From NCBI GenBank assembly GCA_964410965.1, contig CAYPIY010000005.1, positions 283,665-347,664 on the forward strand: 64,000 nt of DNA, written 5' to 3'. The notes below the pieces were generated by a model. It was given only the letters and a program-made list of their open reading frames with translations, made no database searches and was not told where the DNA came from. The position numbers and the translations under genes were made by a program. Each line of letters opens with the position of its first letter. The stretch's first letter is position 1. This DNA comes from JBBIRG01 sp964410965. GTDB taxonomy: Bacteria; CLD3; SB21; JBBIRG01. Shown here piece by piece: positions 8,466 through 16,556 of the stretch.

Positions 8466-11204
8466 ATGAAATCCTTTTTATTGTCAGGAATAGTCTTATG
8501 GCTGGCAGCTATCTGTGAGCCGGGCCGTCTTTTGACCCAGGAAAGTGAACGGGCTGTTCCGTCAGGAACGGACAATAATTTTTTTGAAATCCAGAAAGCC
8601 TTTCACCGGTACTGGGAGCCCTACAAGGCCGAAAACGGATATTATATAGTTAATGGCAAAAAAAACAAAGTTCCGGGATGGAAATTATACAAGCGATGGG
8701 AGCATTACTGGCAAATCCGTATCGACCAGACAACCGGAGAATTTCCGAAAACTTCTGCGGCCGCTGAAATCATGAAATATTCGGCGAACCTCGGTGATAA
8801 GGAAAGCAGCGGAGGCAACTGGACAAGTATGGGGCCGTATTCATCCGCCGGAGGATATGCCGGAACCGGGCGCATCAACTGCATCGGTTTTCATCCGTCC
8901 GATCCGAACACATTCTGGGCCGGATCGCCGTCGGGAGGACTGTGGAAAACCATCAACGGCGGGGTATCATGGACAGCGCTGACCGACCGGAATCCCGTTC
9001 TCGGCGTGAGCGATATCGGAGTGCCGCATGATTATCATCTCACCAGCACCCTGTACATCGCGACGGGGGATAAGGACATGGGCTCATTGCTCAAACTTGC
9101 CGGAGGACAATCGCATGACAATGAGAGTATCGGAGTCCTGAAAAGCACCGACGGCGGATTAAGCTGGTTCCCCACCGGACTGAATTTTACGCCCGATCTT
9201 CATCAAACCGTTTCCCGAATCCTGGTTCATCCGAAAAATTCCTCTACCCTGTGGGCCGCAACTTCCATGGGAATATTCCGAACCAATGATGGCGGTATCT
9301 CGTGGACATTGCAGATCGAAGGCGCTTTTATGGATATGGAATTCAGACCCGGACATTTTTCCACGCTTTACGCCTCAACGGTTAATTTATCCGGAACGCC
9401 CGAGATCCATAAAACCACTGACGGCGGCGCCACCTGGAACCGACTCCCGGCAGGATTTACTTCCGATGATTACCGGGTGGATATTGCCGTCACGCCGGTC
9501 AATCCCGATTACCTGTACGCAATTAGCTGCAATCAGACAAGCGGACTCGGCAGGATAATCCGTTCCACCAACAGCGGAAGCTCATTTAATCAGATGTTCA
9601 CCGGCGGAACCGATAAAGCCCTGCTGGGAAGTTACAGTAATGGCGCCGGGATCAATCGCGGCCAGGGAATATATGATCTGGCCATAGCCGTTTCCCCGCT
9701 GCGTGCGAATATTTTATATATCGGCGGCATCAATACGCATAAATCCGTTTCCTCAGGAACATCCTGGGAATGCGTGAATTGTTACACAGCCGATCCCGTA
9801 TACAATATCACCGGCGAGCCCGTTGTGCACGCCGACAAGCACATGCTCGCTTTTCAACCCGTGACGGGTGCTCTTTTTGAAGCCAATGACGGCGGTATTT
9901 ACAAATCGACGGACGGCGGCCAAAGCTGGATTGATTTGACGGGTAACCTCGTGATCAGCCAGATCTACCGGATCGCATGCGCTCAAATTTCAGCTGATGA
10001 AATCATCGGCGGGCTTCAGGACAACGGGACTAAAATATACTCTGGCGGATCATGGACCGATGTGCTTGGGGCTGACGGCATGGAATGCATCATCGATTAC
10101 TCCGATACGAATATCCAATACGGTTCATGGTATTACGGCTACCTGTTCCGTACGACAAATCACTGGAACAATTACACAATGATTACTCCTACATCAGCCG
10201 GTTATGGAAATTGGGTCACACCTGTCGTTATGGACCCGGTCAATCCTTCTGTGCTTTATGCCGGATACGCCGATTTGTGGAAAACAACCGACCGGGGTAC
10301 AAACTGGAATAAAATCTCCTCCTTCAATATTCCCGATAAGCTTTGCGCGATTGCGGTCTCGCCTTCGGACCCTCGTGTCATTTATATTGCATCCAGACAG
10401 CAACTATGGATGACGAACAACGGCGGGGAAATCTGGCATGAGATCACCGGCGACCTGCCGACAACAACCAACGCGATTACCGGACTCGCGGTGAAACATG
10501 ACGACCGGAACACGGTTTGGGTCACGCTTGGAGGATATGACGGACAGAGGATTTATGAATCAAGGGACGGCGGCATTCCCTGGATAAACATATCGGACGG
10601 ACTCCCGAACCTGCCTGTGATGTGTATCCTGCAGAACCGGCAAAACCCGGATGAAACGGAACTATATGCCGGTACGGATATCGGCGTGTTCCGCAAAACC
10701 GGAAGCAGTTCATGGAAACCCTTCAACACGGGGTTACCTAACGCAATTGTGACGGATCTGGATATATATTACGATGACGCGGATCCGGAAAACTCTAGAC
10801 TTCGCGCGGCAACATACGGGCGAGGCCTATGGGAAACGCCACTGACTGCTGTTTCAGGGGTGTTTGCCCAGGGAAGTGTAACGTCGCGGAAAGATATCAC
10901 AACAGAACATTCTTTGGATATCCCCCAGTCTTTCTCGCTCGGCTCGAATTATCCGAACCCGTTCAATCCGTCAACGACTATCCTTTACGATCTCCCCAAA
11001 TCCACTAATCTGCGTATAGAAATTTTTAACATCCATGGCCAATTCGTCCGAACCCTTGTGAACGGTTATAGTACAGCAGGCCGCCATTATGTTGTCTGGA
11101 ACGGAAGTAACGACCGAGGCGAAGCCGTTTCCAGCGGAATCTATATATACCGTATTCAGGCCGGTGAATTCGTCAAGGCCCGGAAAATGATGCTGCTGAA
11201 ATAA
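8466..11204 (+). CDS. Secreted BNR/sortilin-type beta-propeller protein with C-terminal sorting domain
   Basis: 912 residues. The start is supported by AGGA 8 nt upstream and a signal peptide (MKSFLLSGIVLWLAAI). The N-terminal module (about 36-109, NNFFEIQKAF...EFPKTSAA) and the propeller (117-792, repeated STDGG/TNNGGE blade motifs) align along their whole length with the preceding gene. This protein then goes straight to the sorting domain (about 819-912, SNYPNPFNPSTTI) and lacks the Fn3, MAM-like and cadherin-like stalk. It is therefore the short form of a tandem duplicate. Export by a type IX-like pathway is inferred from the tail. No catalytic motif is evident, and the propeller could bind glycan or protein. 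Strong hairpin terminators flank both duplicates, so each is probably its own transcription unit. Confidence 0.85.
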   Translation: MKSFLLSGIVLWLAAICEPGRLLTQESERAVPSGTDNNFFEIQKAFHRYWEPYKAENGYYIVNGKKNKVPGWKLYKRWEHYWQIRIDQTTGEFPKTSAAAEIMKYSANLGDKESSGGNWTSMGPYSSAGGYAGTGRINCIGFHPSDPNTFWAGSPSGGLWKTINGGVSWTALTDRNPVLGVSDIGVPHDYHLTSTLYIATGDKDMGSLLKLAGGQSHDNESIGVLKSTDGGLSWFPTGLNFTPDLHQTVSRILVHPKNSSTLWAATSMGIFRTNDGGISWTLQIEGAFMDMEFRPGHFSTLYASTVNLSGTPEIHKTTDGGATWNRLPAGFTSDDYRVDIAVTPVNPDYLYAISCNQTSGLGRIIRSTNSGSSFNQMFTGGTDKALLGSYSNGAGINRGQGIYDLAIAVSPLRANILYIGGINTHKSVSSGTSWECVNCYTADPVYNITGEPVVHADKHMLAFQPVTGALFEANDGGIYKSTDGGQSWIDLTGNLVISQIYRIACAQISADEIIGGLQDNGTKIYSGGSWTDVLGADGMECIIDYSDTNIQYGSWYYGYLFRTTNHWNNYTMITPTSAGYGNWVTPVVMDPVNPSVLYAGYADLWKTTDRGTNWNKISSFNIPDKLCAIAVSPSDPRVIYIASRQQLWMTNNGGEIWHEITGDLPTTTNAITGLAVKHDDRNTVWVTLGGYDGQRIYESRDGGIPWINISDGLPNLPVMCILQNRQNPDETELYAGTDIGVFRKTGSSSWKPFNTGLPNAIVTDLDIYYDDADPENSRLRAATYGRGLWETPLTAVSGVFAQGSVTSRKDITTEHSLDIPQSFSLGSNYPNPFNPSTTILYDLPKSTNLRIEIFNIHGQFVRTLVNGYSTAGRHYVVWNGSNDRGEAVSSGIYIYRIQAGEFVKARKMMLLK

Positions 11205-11230
11205 ATTTTCTCTTCCTCAAACGAATAAAA

Positions 11231-11255
11231 AAGGCTGTCACATCATGACAGCCTT
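11231..11255. terminator. Bidirectional terminator between convergent genes
   Basis: A perfect 10-bp inverted repeat AAGGCTGTCA/TGACAGCCTT with a 5-nt loop lies between the stop at 11204 (plus) and the stop at 11262 (minus). An A-tract on the left and TTTT on the right allow use on both strands. Confidence 0.8.
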
Positions 11256-11261
11256 TTCAAT

Positions 11262-13862
11262 TTACTTTTCCGGATAGAGCTCATTCCACCAGTCCGGCTG
11301 ATCCTTCAGCCAGCGGTCAAACCAGGCGAGGATCGTTTTTGTCCACAGCATCCGTTTGGAATACTGCATGATATGATGATCCTGATCGTCCACCTGTATC
11401 AGTTCCACGGGCCGGTTCAGCAGTTTCAGCGCTGTATACAATTGAATGCTCTCGCCTACCGGAACATTGGTGTCGGACGCGCCATGCAGAAGAAGCAGGG
11501 GTGTTTTGATTTTATCGGCGGAAAACAGCGGGCTCTGGTTCACGTAAATGTCTTTGCGGTTCCACGGAAAACTGTTGGCCGTCGCCATCGCGCTGTATGA
11601 ATAGCCCCAGTATCCTTCACCCCAGTAACTGGAGATTGAACTGATACCGGCGTGTGAAATCGCCGTCGCGAACATATCGGTCTTCGTGGTGAGCAGCATG
11701 GTCATGAAACCGCCGTACGACGCGCCGATACAGCCGACACGTTTCTTATCCACAAAAGGATGCGCGTCAAGGAACTTCTTGGCACCGTCGATGATCTCAT
11801 CGGCGACGGTCATGCCCCAATTGTTGACATGAGCCGCGGAGAAGGCCTGTCCGTACCCTTTCGCGCCGCTCGGCTGAAGCGTATAGACAATGTAACCGTT
11901 GGCGGCGTAAAATTCTTTCGGATAACGCCCGCCGAAATCCCTTGTTACGGGTGAAGTTCCTCCGTAGTAATATACGATGCAGGGATAGGATTTGGTTGAA
12001 TCAAAACCGGGAGGATAATGGACATATCCGTCAATTTCGGTTTTGTTTTTGTTTCTGAAAGTCCACGGTTTTACTATTCCGAACCGGACTGTCTGATATT
12101 CACTTTTCGCGGGATCGCACACGACCTGATATTTTAGCGATGACAAATCCAGCGAATAACCCTTTTGCGGATTCGAGGTTCCCGATCCGTAATATACTCC
12201 CTTCAGCGCGTTACCGGCGAGGTCAAATCCCGATACCGCATCGACTCCGGTTTCGATCAGGCTGAATTTTCCGTCCCGGGGATTGTATCGGTATAAATTG
12301 CTGAACGACCGGTCGGTGGTTTCAAGATAGATATAGCCGTCGGCTGAATTCCACACGGCATTATCAATGGAAGGGTTGAAATTCAGGCTGATGCATTTTA
12401 TTTCTTTTGTTTTCAGGTCGTAAATGTAGGCCTGATTATCGTAATCGTTGGGGATCATTTTTTTATCCGGCAGGTTAATCCCGAGCGTACCGAACAGCGA
12501 CGGTCCGCCGGTCATAAGAATCTGATTGCCGTCCGGCGACCACTGCGCCTGGCTGAACCACGAGAGTGTCCAGAGGGAATCGGCGGTCATCGTTTCAAGG
12601 TCAAGTACGCTGACATAAGTGTCCGTATAAGGCCGCCGGGTAAGGTTTTCTGCATTTCTGGTAAAAATCATTCTTTTCCCGTCGGGGCTGACGGACTGAA
12701 AATACGCCGGCAATGGGCCAGCGGTAAGCCGGTTCATAATTCCGGTTGACGTGTTGAGACGGTAGATATGCGTGACAGAAGAGCCTTCGGACCGGTTTTT
12801 TAATCCATCCGATTTCTTCAGACCGGTTTTAGGGGATTCGGATTTTTCATACTGCTCATAAATGATATTGTCGCCGTCCGGGGACCACATATACCGCGAA
12901 AAATTCTTTACCTTTTCCAAAACAGCTTTGGTCTGACCGGCTGAAAAATCCATTATCCAGAGAGTCGTTTCCTGGTTTGAATACGTCATATAGCTCAGTC
13001 GTTTTCCCGCCGGCGCCCACTGGGCCTGATACATGCTTAATCCGCCTCTGAATGTTTGTACCAGGCTTCCGTCCGATGTCCGCCGTATTTCGATCCACGA
13101 TTCCGTCTGGTCTCCCGCGGAGCGCGACAGGGATACCGCCGCCCATTCGCCGTCGGGCGTGATGATCATTTGCGTAATCCTCGGAAGATCCAAAAGATGA
13201 CCGACAGACATCCCGCCGGCAGGATCAACGGACAAAATGAAATCATTTTTCAGCGAATCAGCGATTCCCGTAAATGCGCCTCTTAGTCCGGCGGGTTGCG
13301 CCAGATCCTTATCGACAAGGTATTTTACGACAAGCAGATGCTTTCCGGTTTCGAACTTAAGTTCAGGCTCCAGTTTGCCGGGTGTTTTTTTTGAGGTGTC
13401 ATCGGAAGCGGATTTAGCAGATATCAGTTTTCCGTCAACGAAAAACTGGAACGGATGATAACCGGATAATTCAATTTTCACTTTCATCCATCGCCGGACT
13501 TCAACATAGGCCGCCGCGTAAAACAACTCATACCGTCCGGATTCTCCCTGAAACCGTATGGAGCCTGATGTATCAATGACATTCTTTTTCCATAGAAGAC
13601 CGCCGGAAACGTCCCTGTAAGCTTTTCCCTCCGAAGGACTGAGATCTCCGATATCCAGAATCTGCTGCTGGAGCAGTTCTTTTACAGTATAATATTCCGA
13701 TTTCGAGGATTTCTTTTCATGGAACACGGGTTTGGAAACCGGAACGGGTCCCAGTATCAGCCATTGTCCAATGGCTTGGGAACCCGTGTCAGCCGTAAGA
13801 GACCGAACAGAACAGACAAATAAAATGATGACAGCGACAGTTTTAATAATTAAGTTTTTCAT
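11262..13862 (-). CDS. S9 family (prolyl oligopeptidase-like) serine peptidase, exported
   Basis: 866 residues from the ATG at 13862. The frame extends to 13943, but only the inner start gives a signal peptide (MKNLIIKTVAVIILFVCSV). The N-terminal part (about 30-240) looks like an extra beta-rich domain. A WD40-like/TolB-like propeller follows (about 240-600, repeated WSPDG and VSPDGKRM motifs), then an alpha/beta hydrolase domain (about 620-860). Catalytic residues are visible: the nucleophile in GASYGG (Ser about 715), Asp in HGASDTNVP (about 797) and His in DDQDHHI (about 829/830). The family cleaves peptides or acyl-peptides, with the propeller restricting access. The likely role is periplasmic or secreted peptide degradation. 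Upstream genes L21/L27 have their own terminator at 13967, so this gene is probably transcribed separately. Confidence 0.9.
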   Translation of the reverse strand: MKNLIIKTVAVIILFVCSVRSLTADTGSQAIGQWLILGPVPVSKPVFHEKKSSKSEYYTVKELLQQQILDIGDLSPSEGKAYRDVSGGLLWKKNVIDTSGSIRFQGESGRYELFYAAAYVEVRRWMKVKIELSGYHPFQFFVDGKLISAKSASDDTSKKTPGKLEPELKFETGKHLLVVKYLVDKDLAQPAGLRGAFTGIADSLKNDFILSVDPAGGMSVGHLLDLPRITQMIITPDGEWAAVSLSRSAGDQTESWIEIRRTSDGSLVQTFRGGLSMYQAQWAPAGKRLSYMTYSNQETTLWIMDFSAGQTKAVLEKVKNFSRYMWSPDGDNIIYEQYEKSESPKTGLKKSDGLKNRSEGSSVTHIYRLNTSTGIMNRLTAGPLPAYFQSVSPDGKRMIFTRNAENLTRRPYTDTYVSVLDLETMTADSLWTLSWFSQAQWSPDGNQILMTGGPSLFGTLGINLPDKKMIPNDYDNQAYIYDLKTKEIKCISLNFNPSIDNAVWNSADGYIYLETTDRSFSNLYRYNPRDGKFSLIETGVDAVSGFDLAGNALKGVYYGSGTSNPQKGYSLDLSSLKYQVVCDPAKSEYQTVRFGIVKPWTFRNKNKTEIDGYVHYPPGFDSTKSYPCIVYYYGGTSPVTRDFGGRYPKEFYAANGYIVYTLQPSGAKGYGQAFSAAHVNNWGMTVADEIIDGAKKFLDAHPFVDKKRVGCIGASYGGFMTMLLTTKTDMFATAISHAGISSISSYWGEGYWGYSYSAMATANSFPWNRKDIYVNQSPLFSADKIKTPLLLLHGASDTNVPVGESIQLYTALKLLNRPVELIQVDDQDHHIMQYSKRMLWTKTILAWFDRWLKDQPDWWNELYPEK

Positions 13863-13966
13863 GAGCTTTTCCCTATCCGTGAATGAGTGAACTGCGGTTT
13901 TCCAAAAGCGGTACAATATAAGGTTCGTGACTGAAGATATCAACCGTAATCCCTGTTTTCCGGCGT

Positions 13967-14007
13967 AAAAAAAAAAAGGACTCCGATATTCCGGAATCCT
14001 TTTTTTT
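13967..14007 (-). terminator. Terminator of the rplU-rpmA operon
   Basis: On the minus strand GGATTCCG and CGGAGTCC form a stem (one G-T pair) around a 6-nt loop. A-tracts and T-tracts of about 8-10 on both sides make it usable in either direction. It lies 19 nt past the rpmA stop. Confidence 0.8.
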
Positions 14008-14025
14008 CAGATGTTGCGTTTTCGT

Positions 14026-14292
14026 TTAAGCGTCGGCGGGCTTCGGATTCACGCTGACTTTCAGGCGTTTTTTGTCCTTATGCTCAAACTTCACGATGCC
14101 GTCGGTCAGTGCGAAGATGGTGTCATCCGTCCCGATTCCGACATTTTTGCCTAAGTGAAATTTGGTTCCCCGCTGACGGACAATAATGTTTCCGGCGAGA
14201 ACGAATTCTCCGCCGTACTTCTTCACGCCGAGCCGCTGACCGTGGCTGTCGCGTCCGTTTCGCGTACTGCCTAAACCTTTCTTATGCGCCAT
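14026..14292 (-). CDS. rpmA: 50S ribosomal protein L27
   Basis: 88 residues with the invariant start MAHKKGLGSTRNGRDS and the motifs GQRLGVKKYGGE and RQRGTKFHLGKNVG. L27 sits near the peptidyl transferase centre of the large subunit. The N-terminus begins directly with the mature AHKKG sequence, so there is no Firmicutes-type leader needing cleavage. AAGGAG precedes the ATG. The gene follows rplU by 23 nt, the standard bacterial pair, and an intrinsic terminator follows. The GTPase gene obg, often next in other genomes, is absent here. Confidence 0.98.
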   Translation of the reverse strand: MAHKKGLGSTRNGRDSHGQRLGVKKYGGEFVLAGNIIVRQRGTKFHLGKNVGIGTDDTIFALTDGIVKFEHKDKKRLKVSVNPKPADA

Positions 14293-14315
14293 ACTTTCTC
14301 CTTGGCTTTTGCCGG

Positions 14316-14630
14316 TTACTTGCTGATTGAATTGACCATGAGTTCCGTGAACGGCTGTCGGTGACCTTTTTTCTTCTGAAAGCCTTTCCGCCGGTATTTG
14401 CGGAAATGAATCACTTTGTCGCCGAGGCCATGGGTCAGTACGGTCGTTTCAACTTTTGCACCTTGAACGGTAGGCGTGCCGATACGGACATCGCCGTTTT
14501 CGGAGACGAGCAGGACCTGATCGAACACGATCTGGTCGCCGACTTCCGCTTCAGCAATGCGCGGGATCACCAGCTTCTTCCCGGACTCGCATTTAAACTG
14601 AAAACCTTTGATATCAACTACTGCGTACAT
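14316..14630 (-). CDS. rplU: 50S ribosomal protein L21
   Basis: 104 residues, full family length, with the typical MYAVVDIKGFQFKCESGKK start and the C-terminal KYRRKGFQKKKGHRQ basic segment that contacts 23S rRNA. GGAGG lies 4 nt before the ATG. It is first in a two-gene operon with rpmA. A sigma70-like promoter and a small hairpin followed by TTTTTT lie directly upstream. Confidence 0.98.
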   Translation of the reverse strand: MYAVVDIKGFQFKCESGKKLVIPRIAEAEVGDQIVFDQVLLVSENGDVRIGTPTVQGAKVETTVLTHGLGDKVIHFRKYRRKGFQKKKGHRQPFTELMVNSISK

Positions 14631-14640
14631 GTTACCTCCA

Positions 14641-14668
14641 TAAAAAACCGCGCCCTGTCAGGGGCATT
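14641..14668 (-). promoter_or_regulatory. Leader hairpin with U-tract before rplU
   Basis: On the minus strand GCCC and GGGC form a short stem around CTGACA, followed by GCGG and then TTTTTT just upstream of the rplU ribosome binding site. The stem is only about 4-5 bp, so an attenuation or autoregulatory role is speculative. Confidence 0.3.
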
Positions 14669-14681
14669 AATTAAGGTTCGA

Positions 14682-14710
14682 ATTATAAAATAAGATGGTC
14701 AAAGATGCAA
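14682..14710 (-). promoter_or_regulatory. Sigma70-like promoter of rplU-rpmA
   Basis: Minus-strand TTGCAT (14710-14705), a 17-bp spacer and a perfect TATAAT (14687-14682). This places transcription start about 40-50 nt before the rplU ATG. It is the best consensus match I found in the window. Confidence 0.55.
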
Positions 14711-14899
14711 GTTTTTTTTTATTTTTTTTAGGTTTGCTGCGACAGTCCTGTAGGAGTTTGGCCTGTCTGTTTGTAAATGGCGGATTCAGCATCATCACGC
14801 TGATTTTGAATGCTTTGACCTGTCTTTATTTCCGGCCTTCTGGCTTCGACAGGTTCTCTCCGGACACTGCCGTATTCTTATGCCGATGATTCCGTTCTG

Positions 14900-15589
14900 C
14901 TACAATATCTTCACGGACTCCACCGAATATTTACCGTGATGTTTCACCATAAAAGACAGCCGCTTTGATTCGTCCGCGTTTGAAAAGAAAAAAATGGTCC
15001 TGCGCATATTTCCCTCATTTTTACCGGCAGGACGCGTTTCCGTATTGCGGAGTGTTAATTTTTCGTTTCGAAATACGCCTAATACCGGTTCCATAAATTT
15101 ATCGCTGTAATCGGACATATATTGCCGCAGATTTTTTTCATCACTGTTGGCAATCCATTCGGCTGCCTGCAGGGCGATTGCCTTATCTTCCCGGAGAATA
15201 TGATAATTGATATGGATATGGGTAATCATCCACACCGATCCTTCCCGTCCCAGTTTCAGATAAATGTTACGGTTATCCGCCGGAAGCCCGGTCACGAAAT
15301 AATGAATAGAAGCGGAGCCGTCGGCATCCATCCCGAAGCCGCATTCGTTGTAATGGCTGATATCGGAAAACGCCTGCAGGTTTTCAAAATACAGATTCTT
15401 ATCCCGGAGATATCTCGATAAATCTTCGGTTTGGTTACCGACCACTGATTTCATAAACGCATTCGCAACATTCCGCGCGTCCTGTGTTTTGTAGGATAAG
15501 AAATAACTCCACACTAATCCGATGAGAATGACGGCGCCGGTAACCAGCAGATAACGCTTCCAGTTAATGGTTAACAGAGGATGAGTCAT
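14900..15589 (-). CDS. Unrecognised membrane-anchored protein
   Basis: 229 residues with one predicted N-terminal transmembrane helix (about 12-31, YLLVTGAVILIGLVWSYFL). The rest is a hydrophilic domain without a family motif I can name. GAGG lies 4 nt before the ATG. The soluble part has the alpha+beta character of small NTF2-like or DUF4878-like domains (an early segment reading ARNVANAFMKSVVGNQTED), but that resemblance is weak. It most likely faces the periplasm. It lies 85 nt downstream of another membrane-protein gene on the same strand and may be cotranscribed with it. No function is assigned. Confidence 0.65.
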   Translation of the reverse strand: MTHPLLTINWKRYLLVTGAVILIGLVWSYFLSYKTQDARNVANAFMKSVVGNQTEDLSRYLRDKNLYFENLQAFSDISHYNECGFGMDADGSASIHYFVTGLPADNRNIYLKLGREGSVWMITHIHINYHILREDKAIALQAAEWIANSDEKNLRQYMSDYSDKFMEPVLGVFRNEKLTLRNTETRPAGKNEGNMRRTIFFFSNADESKRLSFMVKHHGKYSVESVKIL

Positions 15590-15674
15590 CGTTCCTCTTA
15601 AAATGTATGGATAATATCAGTAAATCATTTTTATCAGAATAATAAAATAATCCGTTCAGATCAAATCTTTTATT

Positions 15675-16457
15675 TCATGACCACCGCATCGAATACAGCG
15701 CAGCGGCGAATACTAATATGATCGATAAATACCAAAATATTTTTTGTCTCCGGTCTGTGACGTATAACCTTTCTTCCATAAAATACGGCAACCGGGCCGG
15801 CAGATAGATCATCAGGATAAGAACCAGCGACGCGATAAATTCCGGTATAAATTTGCTTGGCCGATCAGGCGAGGGCATATCAATTCGTTGAGAAATCACT
15901 CCCCACATACTTGATAACATGACAAACATCGTTACCCAGGCCAGTATTTCAACGACAAGCCGCCAGTACCAGGCCGGTTGTTTCTCAAAGGGTTTGAAGG
16001 CGTAGGCCGCGATAAAAAATATTCCGAAAAAATTAAAGGTAAGAAAAAATCCCCAAACCAGCGGAAGCCATTTGGGGACATCGTGAAATGACCCGAATAC
16101 GGCATTCACACCGAGGATGAACAGATGAGCCAGGGGAAGAATGCGGAAAAACGCGAGAACGTAGAGAAAAGCCGATTTTTTCGGCGCCGGCGCGTCCGTC
16201 AGCATCATTTTGGTTTTGAATAAAAGCACCGGCCAGTCGATTATGAAAAGAATGATGCAGACGACGCCCAATGGGATATAAGCGTCGCTGACCGGCGTAT
16301 CACTGAACATGATTTCGCCGAATGAATCACTGATGTCCGGAACGAAGAAAATGGCCGCGGCCAGGACAAAATTGGCCGCCAGGCCGGCCTGCATCGAACG
16401 GTTCAAACGGCCGGAAATGATATTACTTAAGATTTGAACAGGGTTGATTCGGATCAC
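15675..16457 (-). CDS. Unrecognised polytopic inner-membrane protein
   Basis: 260 residues from a GTG start, with about six hydrophobic segments (around 25-40, 60-80, 95-115, 130-155, 165-185, 205-225 and 240-257). An internal ATG at 16394 is an alternative start; neither has a convincing Shine-Dalgarno. The opening NPVQILSNIISG loosely recalls Yip1-like proteins, but the match is weak. It lies 99 nt downstream of the hydrogenase large-subunit gene on the same strand. It could be read through from that operon, but it is not a known hydrogenase accessory or maturation protein. Confidence 0.65.
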   Translation of the reverse strand: MIRINPVQILSNIISGRLNRSMQAGLAANFVLAAAIFFVPDISDSFGEIMFSDTPVSDAYIPLGVVCIILFIIDWPVLLFKTKMMLTDAPAPKKSAFLYVLAFFRILPLAHLFILGVNAVFGSFHDVPKWLPLVWGFFLTFNFFGIFFIAAYAFKPFEKQPAWYWRLVVEILAWVTMFVMLSSMWGVISQRIDMPSPDRPSKFIPEFIASLVLILMIYLPARLPYFMEERLYVTDRRQKIFWYLSIILVFAAALYSMRWS

Positions 16458-16556
16458 GGCTTCGTGCGCGCAATTTATATTGAATCGAATATATACGACG
16501 TTAATGATGACGCTTCAGCTGCGCTTATCGCTCAGACGAACCCGATGAACCGGACA

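Noticed and set aside
14693..14899. Possible short gene between rplU and the 14900 gene
   Set aside because: No start with a ribosome binding site or protein-like composition; the segment holds the rplU promoter and AT-runs.
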